Notes: a model not told the origin generated them from the sequence alone. Positions 44,652 through 54,018 are shown, counted from the stretch's first letter. The stretch: 64,000 nt of DNA from Corythucha ciliata (GCA_038030265.1 CM075938.1:4689009-4753008), one strand, 5' to 3'. Program-made: numbers and translations.

Positions 44652-44858
44652 GTTCACACGAGCCACTAACACTTGGCTGGCTGTGGCAGACACTAACGCA
44701 CCACTTTTAGAAATACATTTCCTTCAATGGGAGCGTTCTCACGAGCCACTTCCACGCGTTTGCGGTGCGTGAGTGGCTCCCATTGAAGGCAATGTGTTTC
44801 TAAAATTGGTGCGTTAGTGTCTGCCACAGCCAGCCACGCGTTAGTGGCTCGTGTGAAC
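44652..44858. mobile_element. Foldback MITE, ~207 bp
   Basis: Outer arms GTTCACACGAGCCACTAAC and GTTAGTGGCTCGTGTGAAC are inverted copies. The inner parts GCGCACCACTTTTAGAAA-like and TTCAATGGGAGC pair with GCTCCCATTGAA and TTTCTAAAATTGGTGCG. Nearly the whole element can fold on itself, with GAGCCACT words repeated in both arms. Confidence 0.85.
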
Positions 44859-45201
44859 GGGCCCTAAAAGTGAGTTAAAGAGCTAATTCGCTACTAAAAT
44901 AAAAATAAAAAAATGCAAATCAGCTAAAATTGAGAAAAAGCGCAAATGTTCAACTGAAATTGAGAAAAACCGCCAGTTCGTTTTTTGCATCGAAGAAAAA
45001 AACTGATTTATTTCTCGATGCAATAGTTGAAAAAAAATCGCTGATTCAAGTTATATTGAGGAACTTTCACGGTTAAAATTGAGAAAAAACGCTAATGTGA
45101 TGTTCTTGGGGCAAGTCCGTGGCTAAACTTGATGAAATTCACTGATTCGCAGCTTAACTTGACGAAAACGCCTGACAAAATCGGGAAGACGCCAAGCCGC
45201 G

Positions 45202-45206
45202 GTTAC
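45202..45206. repeat. Target site duplication GTTAC (left) of gypsy B
   Basis: GTTAC precedes the left LTR and GTTAC follows the right LTR at 49570-49574. Confidence 0.85.
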
Positions 45207-45310
45207 TGTAAAGAAAACGAGAAAGATAATTTCGAGAACTTTTATATTATTTTAATAACAATTCCAATCCACTTTCTTTAATTCCTCAAAATCATTATGT
45301 CCCCATTACA
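45207..45310 (-). repeat. 3' LTR of gypsy B
   Basis: 104 bp, TGTAAAGAAAAC...CCCATTACA on the + strand. Confidence 0.9.
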
Positions 45311-45715
45311 TCCTCTTATTCTGTCACGGACGATAGAAGTTCGTTGGCCTCACTGCACGACCATATCTTGTTACGTAAAAAGAGTGATCTTGTCGACGTT
45401 CTGGTTCAACTATTGAGTCGGTTGACTGTTCATTTCGAGCTGAAATTCCACTACTGACTTCCCCTTGAGTGTAGCCTTTTCTTCTGAGGGACAATCGAAG
45501 TGGTTCTGATAAGGGACAAGCAGTTTTCTATTCCTTCGAAATCTTTGAAACCCACATTCAACTGTGTAGTCTCTATCTGTTGGGCCATTTCAGTTCGCCA
45601 CAACAGTTCCATATTGCTTTCTGTCCCGAATCCACACTTTTTCGCCTACATTTAAGTGTCTGGCGTTGTGCCTCCTGTCGAAATAAAATTTTTGTTGTTC
45701 TTTAGTGTTCCTCAT
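45311..45715 (-). pseudogene. Gypsy B pol tail after a deletion
   Basis: The - strand reads RNTKEQQKFYFDRRHNARHL and NVGEKVWIRDRKQYGTVVA with stops further on. This is the extreme C-terminal, SH3-like part of a gypsy pol. RNase H and the integrase core that should lie between it and RT are missing, so a deletion of over 2 kb joined the two. Confidence 0.6.
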
Positions 45716-46643
45716 CTACTTCTTCCGAATCAGTTTGACAGATTCCGACACGCGGGGATAGAATTTGCTCAAATAGTTCAGCCTACCGATAAAGCACCTC
45801 AGGGATTTGCGATTATTTGGTGACGGCATTTCCCGAATAGCCTTGACTTTATCTGGTGCCGGAAATACATACCCGTTCTCAAGTATGTGCCCTAGGAAAG
45901 TCACTCTTTTAACGTTAAACTCACATTTATCCTTATTGAGGGTTAGGCCTTTTTGTTTACATTTTTCCAAAAGAAGTTTGAGTCTATAGTCATGCTCTGT
46001 TTGACTCTTTTCGAAAACCAACAAGTCGTCCGTCTGGTTGACAACCCTATCTAACCCCTCTACAATTTCCGACATCCGTTTTTTATTGTGCTCCGGCGAG
46101 CTGGATAAGCCAAATGGAAGGCGCCTGCACCTCCCAAATGGTGTTATGAACGTGGTCATCTAGGGCAACCTCCAGAAACCACTATTTGCATCGAGTTTCG
46201 AAAAGAACGTGGCACTCCTCAATTTGGCCAAAGTTTCATCGACGGCTGGCAGGATAGTTCGTTCCCTTTTCACGAATTTATTTAACTCTGTGCAGTCTGT
46301 ACACAGCCTAATTTGATTGTTCTTCTTTGGAACGACAGCAATTGGTGCGCACCAGTCAGTTGGCTGAGACACTGGCGTAATCACACCTTTTTCTACCATG
46401 GAAGCGAGCTCCTCTTTCAGCTTGCCTCTTAGTGGTTCGGGAAACCGCCTTTGGCAAGAAACCGAATACGGTTCGGACGAAGCTTTCAACTTTATTTTAT
46501 ATGGCATTCAACAGGCAGACAACCGCCCCAAACCGGTAAAAACTTCTGGGAACCGTTGGAAGACATCTAATTCTGACCGAACCTCCCTAATATCGCTTTT
46601 CAGAAGAGAAAATGCGACTGCAGCCATTCTGCCGAGAAAGGGT
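45716..46643 (-). pseudogene. Gypsy B reverse transcriptase
   Basis: The frames after the insertion run REPFLGRMAA ... VFQRFPEVFTGLGRL, then (46507-46160) YKIKLKASSEPYSVSCQRRF, KGVITPVSQPTDWCAPIAVV and LCTDCTELNKFVKRE, then FFSKLDANSGFWRLP. After a stop (46160) comes CRRLPFGLSSSPE and QTDDLLVF, a changed form of the YVDD box, followed by FLGHILENGYVFPAPDKVKA. It ends at 45716, where RNase H should begin. Two or more breaks. Confidence 0.8.
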
Positions 46644-46656
46644 TCCCTCTGCCCAT

Positions 46657-48063
46657 TTTTTTTTTTTTTTTTTTGAAACAACACCCATGGGTAGGAGGGT
46701 TGCCCCCCCGGCACGGAATCCTAGGTGGATTATTGTGCCCCCCCCCCTGGGTCTGTGGATCTAGTCCAGGATCCCCTTCCCTCTGACGAGGTTTAGGAGG
46801 TCCTCGGCTAGAGTTTCGCCGGTAGGAGCACCCTCGAGTAGGTCAGCCCCAAAGATGCTAAGCCGGCGGCCCGCGAGCGCCTCACATTCGAACACGATGT
46901 GAAGGGCGGTCTCGTCTTCTTCCCCACACAATCTGCACACCGGGGACTCCGTGATTACCCCGATGCGGTGTAGATGATAACGGAGCTGGCAGAATCCCGT
47001 GATAAGGCCTACCACCGTTCTAAGGTCTCTCCGGCTAAGTCGGAGCAGTTTGCCCGTAAGCCTCCTGCACGGTCCTTCGACCATGCGCTTACTCTGCTGA
47101 TGTCCCTCCAGTCTCTGCCAGCGAATAGCCGCCTGGGCATTAACCCACTTGGCTATCGCCATCCTGAAGGTCGATGGCGGGACGCCGATCGCCGGCTCCG
47201 GGCCAGTGAAGTCACCATTCGAGCCCTCCCTGGCCAAGGAGTCCGCCTGCTCGTTCCCGTAGATACCCTTGTGTCCCGGTACCCATTCAAGGCTTACCTT
47301 GTTGTCCTGGGCCAGCAGATTAAGGCTTTGGCGGCAGTCCCATACAAGCCCGGAGCTCACTATCGGAGCCGTTAGTGCCTTAATGGCAGCCTGGCTATCC
47401 GTGAGGATACGTATATGGGCATTTTGCACGTCCCTACGTATATTCTCAGCAGCACAGGCCTTGATTGCGTAGACTTCGGCTTGGAATACCGAGGTGTATA
47501 CCCCCAGAGGTGTAGACAGCCTCCATCCGGGCTCCACCCCGTACACCCCCGCACCAGTCCCGTTATTCGTTTTAGAGCCGTCTGTAAACCACAATCGCTC
47601 CTTGTGATTTCTTTTCACTGCCTGCCCCTCACCGTACCCAAGGTGGACGGAGAAGGGACAGCGTTCACCGAGGGTTTTGGGCATGATGTCCGGCATCATG
47701 CCCAGCACTGGGTCCCAAACCGTGTCCAGGATCCCAGTGTGGGTCCTAGTATTAAGGCCCCCACCCCTCCATAAGCCACCCCATTTATGCCTTAGGGCCG
47801 ACATTGCCGTCGCCCCCTTGATGAAGATGTCAACGGGAGGGAGTCCCGTCAGTATCTCCATCGTTGCAGTAGGAGTGGAGTGCATAGCCCCAGTGACCAT
47901 TAGGCATGCCAGTCTCTGAACACTAGTGAGGGTATTTCTGGCCCCCACTTGTTCCGCTTTGTGCCACCAGACCACTGAGCAATATGTCAGTGCGGGTCTG
48001 ACTATCGCCGTATATAGCCATAGGACCTTTTGCGGCCTCAGTCCCCACGTTTTGCCGCAGGCA
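46657..48063 (-). mobile_element. Non-LTR retrotransposon, 5'-truncated, nested in gypsy B
   Basis: Flanked by a 14-bp target duplication TTCCCTCTGCCCAT (46643-46656 and 48064-48077). The - strand ends in a poly-A tail (T-run 46657-46674 on +). Length 1,407 bp, including the C-terminal part of the coding region and a short 3' untranslated region. The duplication and the tail show an insertion by target-primed reverse transcription after gypsy B was in place. Confidence 0.93.
46761..48063 (-). pseudogene. Non-LTR ORF2 C-terminus: RT thumb, RNase H, CCHC
   Basis: Open for ~434 codons with no break. Its apparent ATG comes from the target duplication, not the element. It starts in the RT thumb (WGLRPQKVLWLYTAIVRPAL) and then has an RNase H domain: LWFTDGSKTNNGTGAG (D), FQAEVYAIKAC (E), ILTDSQAAIKAL (D), WVPGHKGIYGNEQADSLA (D). 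It ends with a zinc motif CRLCGEEDETALHIVFEC. RNase H after RT places it among RNase-H-bearing clades (I, LOA, R1-related); I cannot choose. The frame being intact over the whole fragment points to a young insertion. Confidence 0.88.
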
Positions 48064-48099
48064 TTCCCTCTGCCCATATACGACGTAGAACGGTTCAGT

Positions 48100-48363
48100 A
48101 ACCTTTTTACCGTATTTGAAAAGGTCGACTAAAACTTTTCCTTTTACATTCAATCGGGTATTTCCAGGCCCTCTAAGAATAGAAGAAGTCGGACGAATTT
48201 TTAGACCAAGTAAGTCGGCTAACGAGCACCCCATGACACTCACGTCGGCCCCGGGATCGATTTTGAACGCTATCTTCTTTTCCTTTACTTTTAAAGTTAC
48301 GTAAAAAGCATTGTTACAGACATCAACCATCTTGCGATTTTCTTCGACTCGAATCGTTCCCAA
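48100..48363 (-). pseudogene. Gypsy B protease, cut by the non-LTR insertion
   Basis: MVDVCNNAFYVTLKVKEKKI, then AFKIDPGADVSVMG, where the catalytic DTG of retropepsins is changed to DPG. The frame continues NTRLNVKGKVLVDLFKYGKK and FYVVYG until the target duplication at 48064-48077, where the non-LTR element enters. The other half continues beyond 46643. Confidence 0.75.
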
Positions 48364-48424
48364 AGAATAGTTATGAACGTCTTCATCGTCGGAATGCTCT
48401 ATTTCGCGAATGTTTTTCCCAGAC

Positions 48425-49443
48425 TTAACATGCCGGTTTTATATGGCCTTCTTTTCCACAGTTGAAACAAGTTAATTTTCTAGCGGAACACGTTTTCTCA
48501 CTGTGTGTGGCTAAAAGACCGCATCTAAAAAATTTAAGAGTATGAGCTTTTTCCTTTTCTCTCGGTGACCAATACTTGAGCTTCATGTTCTCTTCTACAG
48601 ACTGCTCACTTTGACCTCTGACCTCGTCTTGTTGAGTTTCAATCGACTCGGATAAACGAATTTTCTCAATCGCTTGTTTAACTGTTAAATTTTCGACCAA
48701 CTGTAATTTGCTCGACAAGCTCCTGTCGGCTAAACCAGTAACTAGCTTTAGGAGAAGCATATTATCATTCCAAAAACTACAGGTTTGGCAGGTCCATTGA
48801 CACCTATCTTTCAGGGAATAGAGGTCATTGATGTAGCTATTTACAGTTTCCCCTGGCATCTGATCGCGCCTTAGGAACTTAGCTCTTTCGAAGAATAAAT
48901 TCGTCTTCACTTTAAAATGACCATCAAGTGTGTCTTTCACAATGTTATCACTTGTTCGAGCTAGAGAACCTATAATCAGACAGGTAAAATCACAGACGCC
49001 ATGTTCGCTCTTTATCAATTATCAGCCTTGTAAAATCCACCTTTTGTTCATGTTTTGTGAATGTCAACAAACCACCCCCAACCTATCTTATTAAACTGAT
49101 AAGAACAAACATGGCGCCGTATGCGTCTACCCGTCTTTAAAGGTTCCTTATTTCGAGCCTCGGGTGGTAACCCCAAAGATGAGAGTAGATCATCGTCCTC
49201 TTCTCCTTAACAATAGACTAGGGTATTAGTTTGCTGTTCCTCACTTTTATCCGAAAGACCCGAGGCGGATCGAAAAGATTCAAAACGACGACTCCATCGG
49301 GACCACTTTGCCGGCTCCCGCAAGTCAAAACTCTCCGGTGGCTGGACCGAATACGACGACGACTCTGTCGATTCATTCGAAGGCTGTCGCGGCACTCTTT
49401 CCAGTGCTGCAACGAGCGCTGACACTAAGTCCTCCGCATTCAT
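48425..49443 (-). pseudogene. Gypsy B gag
   Basis: Part 1 (49443-49207) starts MNAEDLVSALVAALERVP and has PPESFDLREPAKWSRWSRRF, the usual W-rich gag opening, and ends at a stop. A ~125-bp foldback (48995-49118) then interrupts. Part 2 (49018-48425) has FFERAKFLRRDQMPGETVNS, ADRSLSSKLQLVENLTVKQA and two knuckle-like motifs, of which CFNCGKEGHIKPAC is a good CCHC and the earlier one is damaged (CGLLATHSEKTC). It would form the particle; it is broken here. Confidence 0.75.
48995..49118. mobile_element. Foldback MITE in gypsy B gag, ~124 bp
   Basis: GACGCCATGTTCGCTCTTTA and its inverted counterpart ...AACAAACATGGCGCC pair at the ends; TATCAATTATCAG pairs with CTGATAA. It splits the gag frame. 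The shared word is GGCGCCATGTT. Confidence 0.6.
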
Positions 49444-49450
49444 TTTCTTT

Positions 49451-49466
49451 GACTAAGCTGCCACCA
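49451..49466 (-). promoter_or_regulatory. tRNA-type primer binding site of gypsy B
   Basis: On the - strand TGGTGGCAGCTTAGTC starts directly after the LTR. The TGG start pairs with a tRNA CCA end. I do not assign the tRNA species. Confidence 0.65.
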
Positions 49467-49569
49467 TGTAAAGAAAACGATATAGATAATTTCGAGAACT
49501 TTTATATTATTTTAATAACAATGCCAATCCACTTTCTTTAATTCCTCAAAATCATATGTCCCCATTACA
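49467..49569 (-). repeat. 5' LTR of gypsy B
   Basis: 103 bp, differs from the other copy at GAGAAAG/GATATAG, ATTCC/ATGCC and one indel. An AATAAA-like or TATATT core lies mid-LTR. Confidence 0.9.
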
Positions 49570-49608
49570 GTTACTGGGGGGCAATTTATTGGTTATAGAT
49601 AAAAGAGA

Positions 49609-49736
49609 GATTTTGCAAACAGCTCCGCTAACGCTAACGTTAACGCTATTCACATTTCAACCAACGAAATGTTTACTACTCTAGCAACGGGTACACAAAA
49701 ATTAACTTTAGCGTTTACGGGACTGGTTGCAAAACC
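49609..49736. mobile_element. Foldback MITE, ~128 bp
   Basis: The left end GATTTTGCAAACAGCTCCGC (continuing TAACGCTAACGTTAACG) and the right end (CGTTTACGGGACTGGTTGCA, AAAACC) are inverted copies over ~33 bp with a few mismatches. Confidence 0.6.
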
Positions 49737-49740
49737 TATC

Positions 49741-50334
49741 AAATGACAAGGCGAAAATTCATGGCTAAAAGTGATAGACAGATAGGCATAGTAGTGGTGT
49801 GGAAGAAGGTTATGACCGGAGGGGGATCTTTCCCTTGTTGCGAATTGACAAAAAGTTTGGATAACTTTTTTAGTTTTGTTCGAAGATCTGATTTTTCTCG
49901 AACAGGGGTAGAGAGATATGAAATAATTTGTAAACTAAAAGCTTAGTATTCTGGGATTTATTATAGCACACTTAAAATTTGAGAAGGGGGGGGACTATTG
50001 TTAGAGATATCTATAAATTAATGAGCACTATTACTAGGTATCTCTTAAAACTATTGATACAATATACTTGAATTTAAAGTCTTTACCAACGTGGTTCCTA
50101 ACGACGAAGAAGCGGTGACGGTGGAATGATAACGGGATGGAGGGGAGAGGGAATTTCGCAAACTTTTGGCGTTGAGGGAGACTGTGGACACTTTCACCAA
50201 GGGACGAACCGAACGAAAACTTGCGTTTAGGAAACTCCGGAAGGGAAAATAATGTTCAGGCGGGCGGCTCGAAGGGGAGTGATCCAGGAGGTGTCCCTTA
50301 TTCCTGAATTTCTTTTCGAATGAGCGCTCGGTTA
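49741..50334. other. Intronic spacer, no gene
   Basis: Unassigned sequence in the Ca-beta intron; a G-run at 49984-49993. No domain was recognised. Confidence 0.45.
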
Positions 50335-50640
50335 TGGTTGCAAATTGATTAAAACGCTAATACGCGGTTAAAATTGAGATAAAGCGGTACATAGTTCACG
50401 GCAAAAATTATTTGTGACAAAAATTGAGATACAGCCTGTATCTCAATTTTTGTCACAAATAATTTTTCAAATAGAAAAAAAGGTGGTCATTCGCAGCTAA
50501 AATCGTGTTCATCCGTTGTTTCTCGATTCAATTCCATGATCAAAATTGACGAAAAGCTCTAATTTGCTGCTAAAATCAAGGAAAAGCGTGAAATTGCGAC
50601 TAAAATTGATAAAAAATCGCCATACACATCTAAATTTGAG
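50335..50640 (-). repeat. 30-mer block, reverse, with a perfect palindrome
   Basis: Diverged CGCTAAT units. At 50403-50467 two 32-bp arms (AAAAATTATTTGTGACAA, then AAATTGAGATACAG, and their complement) are separated by one base with no mismatch. Confidence 0.75.
50403..50467. repeat. 65-bp perfect palindrome
   Basis: 32-bp arms, one-base centre (C at 50435). Made of the local 30-mer consensus in both orientations, which suggests it arose by replication fold-back inside the array rather than by insertion of a MITE. Confidence 0.85.
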
Positions 50641-50866
50641 CTGCACAAGCAAGTGCAGAAAGTTTTATTCATTCAGTCATGGAGTTTTATTCTACCCAAT
50701 TTCGTAGTATGAGCAAGTTCACTCATTTTTTCCCCCACTCACTTTGTTACGCCACTGAAGATGTTACATCACTATCACATAAGCGAGTTTTGACACCTTC
50801 GTGGAGTAAAAAACAATTTTAACGTCTAATTGATCAACGATATTTTTTTTAACTTGATTTTAAGAC

Positions 50867-50947
50867 GTCCTACTGTTTTGTCCTATACTTCCCGTCGCAA
50901 GCGTCCTACTTTTTCGTGCCAGGCGTTAACATCTGGTCACCCTATAC
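50867..50947 (-). repeat. Dispersed element end, inverted copy
   Basis: Reversed, this reads GTATAGGGTGACCAGATGTT followed by TAGGAC words (GTAGGAC, ATAGGAC, GTAGGAC). It matches the stretch starting at 42841. See that entry. Confidence 0.5.
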
Positions 50948-51051
50948 ATGGGGTGGCAAAATTAAACTAGCCTCGGGGCGGTAACAAGCAAGATTCGGGC
51001 CTGATTCTCGATTTATAACAACGCACGTTTGTATTTTTCTTTCATTTTCAG

Positions 51052-51171
51052 TCGAAACCTGTAGCTTTCGCCGTTCGAACAAACGTGTGCTACGATGGCT
51101 CGGTGGATGATGATTCTCCTGTTCACGGAAGTGCGGTCTCTTTCGAAATTCGAGACTTCCTCCACATTAAA
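51052..51171 (+). CDS. Ca-beta: Ca-beta exon: SH3 domain, first part
   Basis: 120 bp (40 codons) between TTTCATTTTCAG and AAA|GTGAGT. It reads [20 protein letters not shown], then [20 protein letters not shown]. These are the first strands of the SH3-like domain of CaV beta subunits, which together with a guanylate-kinase-like domain forms the folded core. FAVRTN and DFLHIK are invariant family words. Phase 0 on both sides. Two arginine/valine substitutions relative to Drosophila do not touch the core. The frame is intact. Confidence 0.95.
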
Positions 51172-51495
51172 GTGAGTCTGACAGTTTTTATTATCATTAT
51201 TAGGTCAACATTGTACTCAAGGTGTTTACCTTGTGTACAAGGTTGTGTGAAACGCGGGAGAATGAAAAATATGAATTAAAAAATTATGAAGAATCTATCG
51301 ATTGGTTTACTTCGAAAGAGGGGGTGAGACAGTAATAGGACTGCGTGCAATTTTTATGAGGGTACCTACTATTAGAGGAAGGTCGTTTATTAATGAAACA
51401 TGTCTGTAGAAGCGTGGAATTTAATTTTGTTCTAACTCTATTACTGTGTTCTTTTGTAAAAATGTATATAAACCCCCCCAACTTTGCCCAAAAAG
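51172..51495 (+). other. Ca-beta intron, 324 bp
   Basis: GTGAGT...CCCAAAAAG. The acceptor is preceded by a C-run (ACCCCCCCAAC) and has an unusual AAAAAG end, but the flanking exons join in phase without loss. Confidence 0.8.
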
Positions 51496-51730
51496 GAAAA
51501 GTACGACAACAACTGGTGGATTGGAAGGCTCGTGAAAGAGGGCTGCGACGTCGGTTTCATACCCTCGCCGGTCAAATTGGAAAACCTTCGCCTTCAACAG
51601 ACTCAAGTGAGGAACTCTAAATTGTACTCGTCGAAGACCTCGTCGTCGAGCAATCTAGGTGCGCTAGCCAATGAAGTGCTCTCATCCTCTAAGAGCGCCA
51701 ACTCCCGGGGTTCCACTCCTCCCACTCCTG
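51496..51730 (+). CDS. Ca-beta: Ca-beta exon: end of SH3 and HOOK region
   Basis: 235 bp. [20 protein letters not shown] and [17 protein letters not shown] complete the SH3 fold. Then comes a serine-rich linker ([20 protein letters not shown] ... [11 protein letters not shown]), which is the variable HOOK region before the guanylate-kinase-like domain. The donor CCT G|GTACAA leaves phase 1, fitting the expected DES continuation in Drosophila. The guanylate-kinase exons are not found in the rest of the window. An internal CAA|GTGAGG at about 51605 could serve as an alternative donor. Confidence 0.93.
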
Positions 51731-53049
51731 GTACAATTTTACAGATGAATCAAGACAAAGTCTTTGTTTTTTGTTTTATGTTGTTCTTTACACTTTTCCT
51801 TAATTGCTGAGTTTTTGTTCTTTTCTTGCTATTTTAAAGCGATGCAAACAATTATTTTAACCGTGGTGCAAGTATTATAAGCATGACTCAGTAAACCCAA
51901 TTTATTCGCGTTTAAACATTATACAAAAACCATATTGATTCCTAGAACAACTATGACATTCAAAGTTTTCGTTCAGATTATTATAGATAAAAATCGTCAC
52001 TTCAGAGGTAAATTTTCAGGCTATTGTGTTCTTATTCGTGTGCCAAACTTACATTACCCAGTTACAATGAATTACAATCTTTAACTTACGCGGAAAACTA
52101 CCCCCCACCTCACCCTTTCAATACAGCTCCATTTTGACATACGAATGCGTTCGTTTGATAAGCTCATGTATGATTTTCTTTTTTGTGAAAGATGAGATTT
52201 ATATCTAATAATAGTTGATTCATGGTTTGTTTTTTTTTTGCGTGTTTGTGTGTGCGTGTGTTTTTTTACATTTGCACTAATCCCTCGATAACCTATTCCT
52301 TTTGCTCCCGATATTCTTCTGTTTGGAATTAATTTCCTAATGAAAACGTAAGGCAAGTAGTAGACTATAGACGTAGTTCCTCGTAATTTTATTTATTTAC
52401 GTGGTGAATGTATCGGAGTACGGCGTTTCCGTGATTTGCCTGTTTGTTGTAGTTTATCGACTAACTGTTTTAGTTTGCGTTAAGTACTTCAGAAACGATA
52501 ATCTCACAGTCAATTGAAACATAACGTGAGTGTGTCGTGCATTTATTTACAGGTGGTGGGTGTTGAGGTTTTTGATGAAACCACTCTGGTGGAAGCACTT
52601 ATTTTTGAACAGCGTATAGAAAGAATGGGCACGATATGAATTGGAAAATACTGTTACAAGCTCTATTTTTTTATTGAACGGATGGGTACATTACAGTGAG
52701 GGACAATCCAGGACGTCTCAAACTATGAATGGAGGAAAAGGAGTTGTTACTAGGCGTGTCCAAATAACCTCCACTTTTCATTTGAGACACAGGATGAGCG
52801 CAGTGGCGCCGATACGGTGTCCGTGTCGTATAGCGGCCGCTACACCTCTCTAGAGGGGTGGGTGGTCCATGATCGAGGACGCGTTTAACAACATGGAAGC
52901 CAAAACAAGGAAGAAAGAGATAACAAAACAATATAAAAACAAGAGAAGTGGGAAGGTGAATAAAGAAAAATAATAATAATTAAACACAATAAACAGGTTA
53001 TGCAGTAGATGAATTCGGAACCTGTGCTGCGAAGGGTGGGGGGGTCTTT
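51731..53049. other. Ca-beta downstream intron or flank, no confident gene
   Basis: Largely unique sequence. It contains one possible short terminal exon (52553-52639), and GTGGCGCCGATACGG with an AGAGGGGTGGGTGG tail near 52800-52862, similar to the GTGGCG phrase elsewhere. No Ca-beta exon was recognised. Confidence 0.5.
52553..52639 (+). CDS. Possible short terminal exon, unknown product
   Basis: After the acceptor CATTTATTTACAG (ending 52552) a frame reads VVGVEVFDETTLVEALIFEQ, then RIERMGTI and TGA. It is acidic and helix-like, with no repeat composition. It does not match Ca-beta as far as I can tell. Only 29 codons, so it may be chance. Confidence 0.2.
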   Translation: MVGVEVFDETTLVEALIFEQRIERMGTI

Positions 53050-53124
53050 TGGAGCAGGTACGCGACAAAAAAATGTTTTTAAAAAAGCTAATATTCGTGG
53101 CTAAAATAGCGAAAAAAACGCTCA

Positions 53125-53722
53125 TTCGGGTCTTAATTTCGGAGAAAGCGCAAATTTTAGGGTCTTTTTTAGATGAGCGCCCTATGGTTGTAGTCCAGTA
53201 TGCAGAGCAGTTTGAAGGGCCGATTTCTACAAAAGGTGGTGTAGAAGATTTTATTGTTTGAAATGGTCTATTTGGGTCCTAATAACATGTATTTGAAGAG
53301 TGCACACAAAATTTTTCCCGGGACAACTTTTGGCAGCCTAAAAACCTCGAAATTGTGGGGGTGTTTTCAGTTTTCCGCATAAAACTCGAAAACGGTCCAT
53401 ATTTTGTGAAAAACAGTCCAATAGTAAATTAAAGAGGACAAAATTCTGCGTCGATTACAAAAAAAATTCCCGAATCGGTTCAATAGACCAGTTTTTACTG
53501 GCGATCAAAAAACACCCATTTTTTCCCCAATTTTTCCAAAAAATGTGTTCAACCTTTTTTTAAAGCGTTGTGGCTCCTAAAGGACTGATAAAATCCACTA
53601 CACCCTCCCTAAAAGTTGTAGAGCATCAATCAAAAAGTTCAAAAAACACCAAAAATTTAAAATTGATCCAATTTTAGAAATTTTAGAAACCACTTTTCCC
53701 AAAAAAAGGATTTTATAGAAAT
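53125..53722. repeat. Left terminal inverted repeat of the 4.3-kb element
   Basis: Starts TTCGGGTCTTAATTTC and ends near GGATTTTATAGAAATT. Homologous, inverted, to 56896-57467, with scattered mismatches and a few indels. Confidence 0.8.
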
Positions 53723-54018
53723 TGGCTCTTGGTTTTTTTTTCAATATTTCGACGCTAGAATGTATAGAGCATAGCATCAAGCACCTAAATTTTGAAATCG
53801 GGCCAATTTTATAATTTAAAGTCACTGTTTTCCCAAAAGAAAAAAAGGTACTTTGTTTTTTATGGTTCGAGTTGGCATGAGAGTATGCTTTGTTAGCGGA
53901 GGATATGAATAAGAAGTACATAAAGTAAAAATTGTTTTTAACCCTGTATTTAAATTAAGTAAACAGTTTTCGAATTAAGAATAACATTCATAGCGCAAAA
54001 TGAATAAAAAGTAATAGG

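Larger units (their letters stand above)
44055..45200 (-). repeat. 30-mer block, reverse, with two foldbacks
   Basis: Units flank and are split by foldbacks at 44331-44454 and 44652-44858. The right edge is where gypsy B inserted (GTTAC at 45202-45206). Confidence 0.75.
45207..49569 (-). mobile_element. Gypsy element B: Ty3/gypsy remnant with nested insertions
   Basis: LTRs of 104 and 103 bp (three substitutions and one indel apart) with a perfect GTTAC duplication. Internal order on the - strand is gag, protease, RT, then directly a short pol tail; RNase H and most of integrase are deleted. It is interrupted in the protease-RT spacer by a non-LTR element (46657-48063) and in gag by a foldback (48995-49118). 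The sequence beside the 5' LTR starts TGGTGGCAGCTTAGTC, a normal tRNA-type primer site, unlike gypsy A. Protease and RT resemble K02A2.6-like gypsy proteins. Confidence 0.9.
41768..51051 (+). other. Ca-beta intron of 9.3 kb filled with repeats
   Basis: Runs from GTGAGT at 41768 to TTTTCAG ending at 51051. It holds 30-mer blocks, five MITE-like foldbacks, gypsy element B with its nested non-LTR insertion, and family S repeats. No other exon of the gene is seen in it. Confidence 0.85.

Noticed and set aside
46974..47919. + strand frames over the nested non-LTR element
   Set aside because: Antisense of the intact RT/RNase H frame.
51731..51760. Continuation of Ca-beta directly after 51730 (GATGAATC at 51744)
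   Set aside because: It would need a 13-bp intron; the GTACAA donor is more likely and the following text shows no beta-subunit words.
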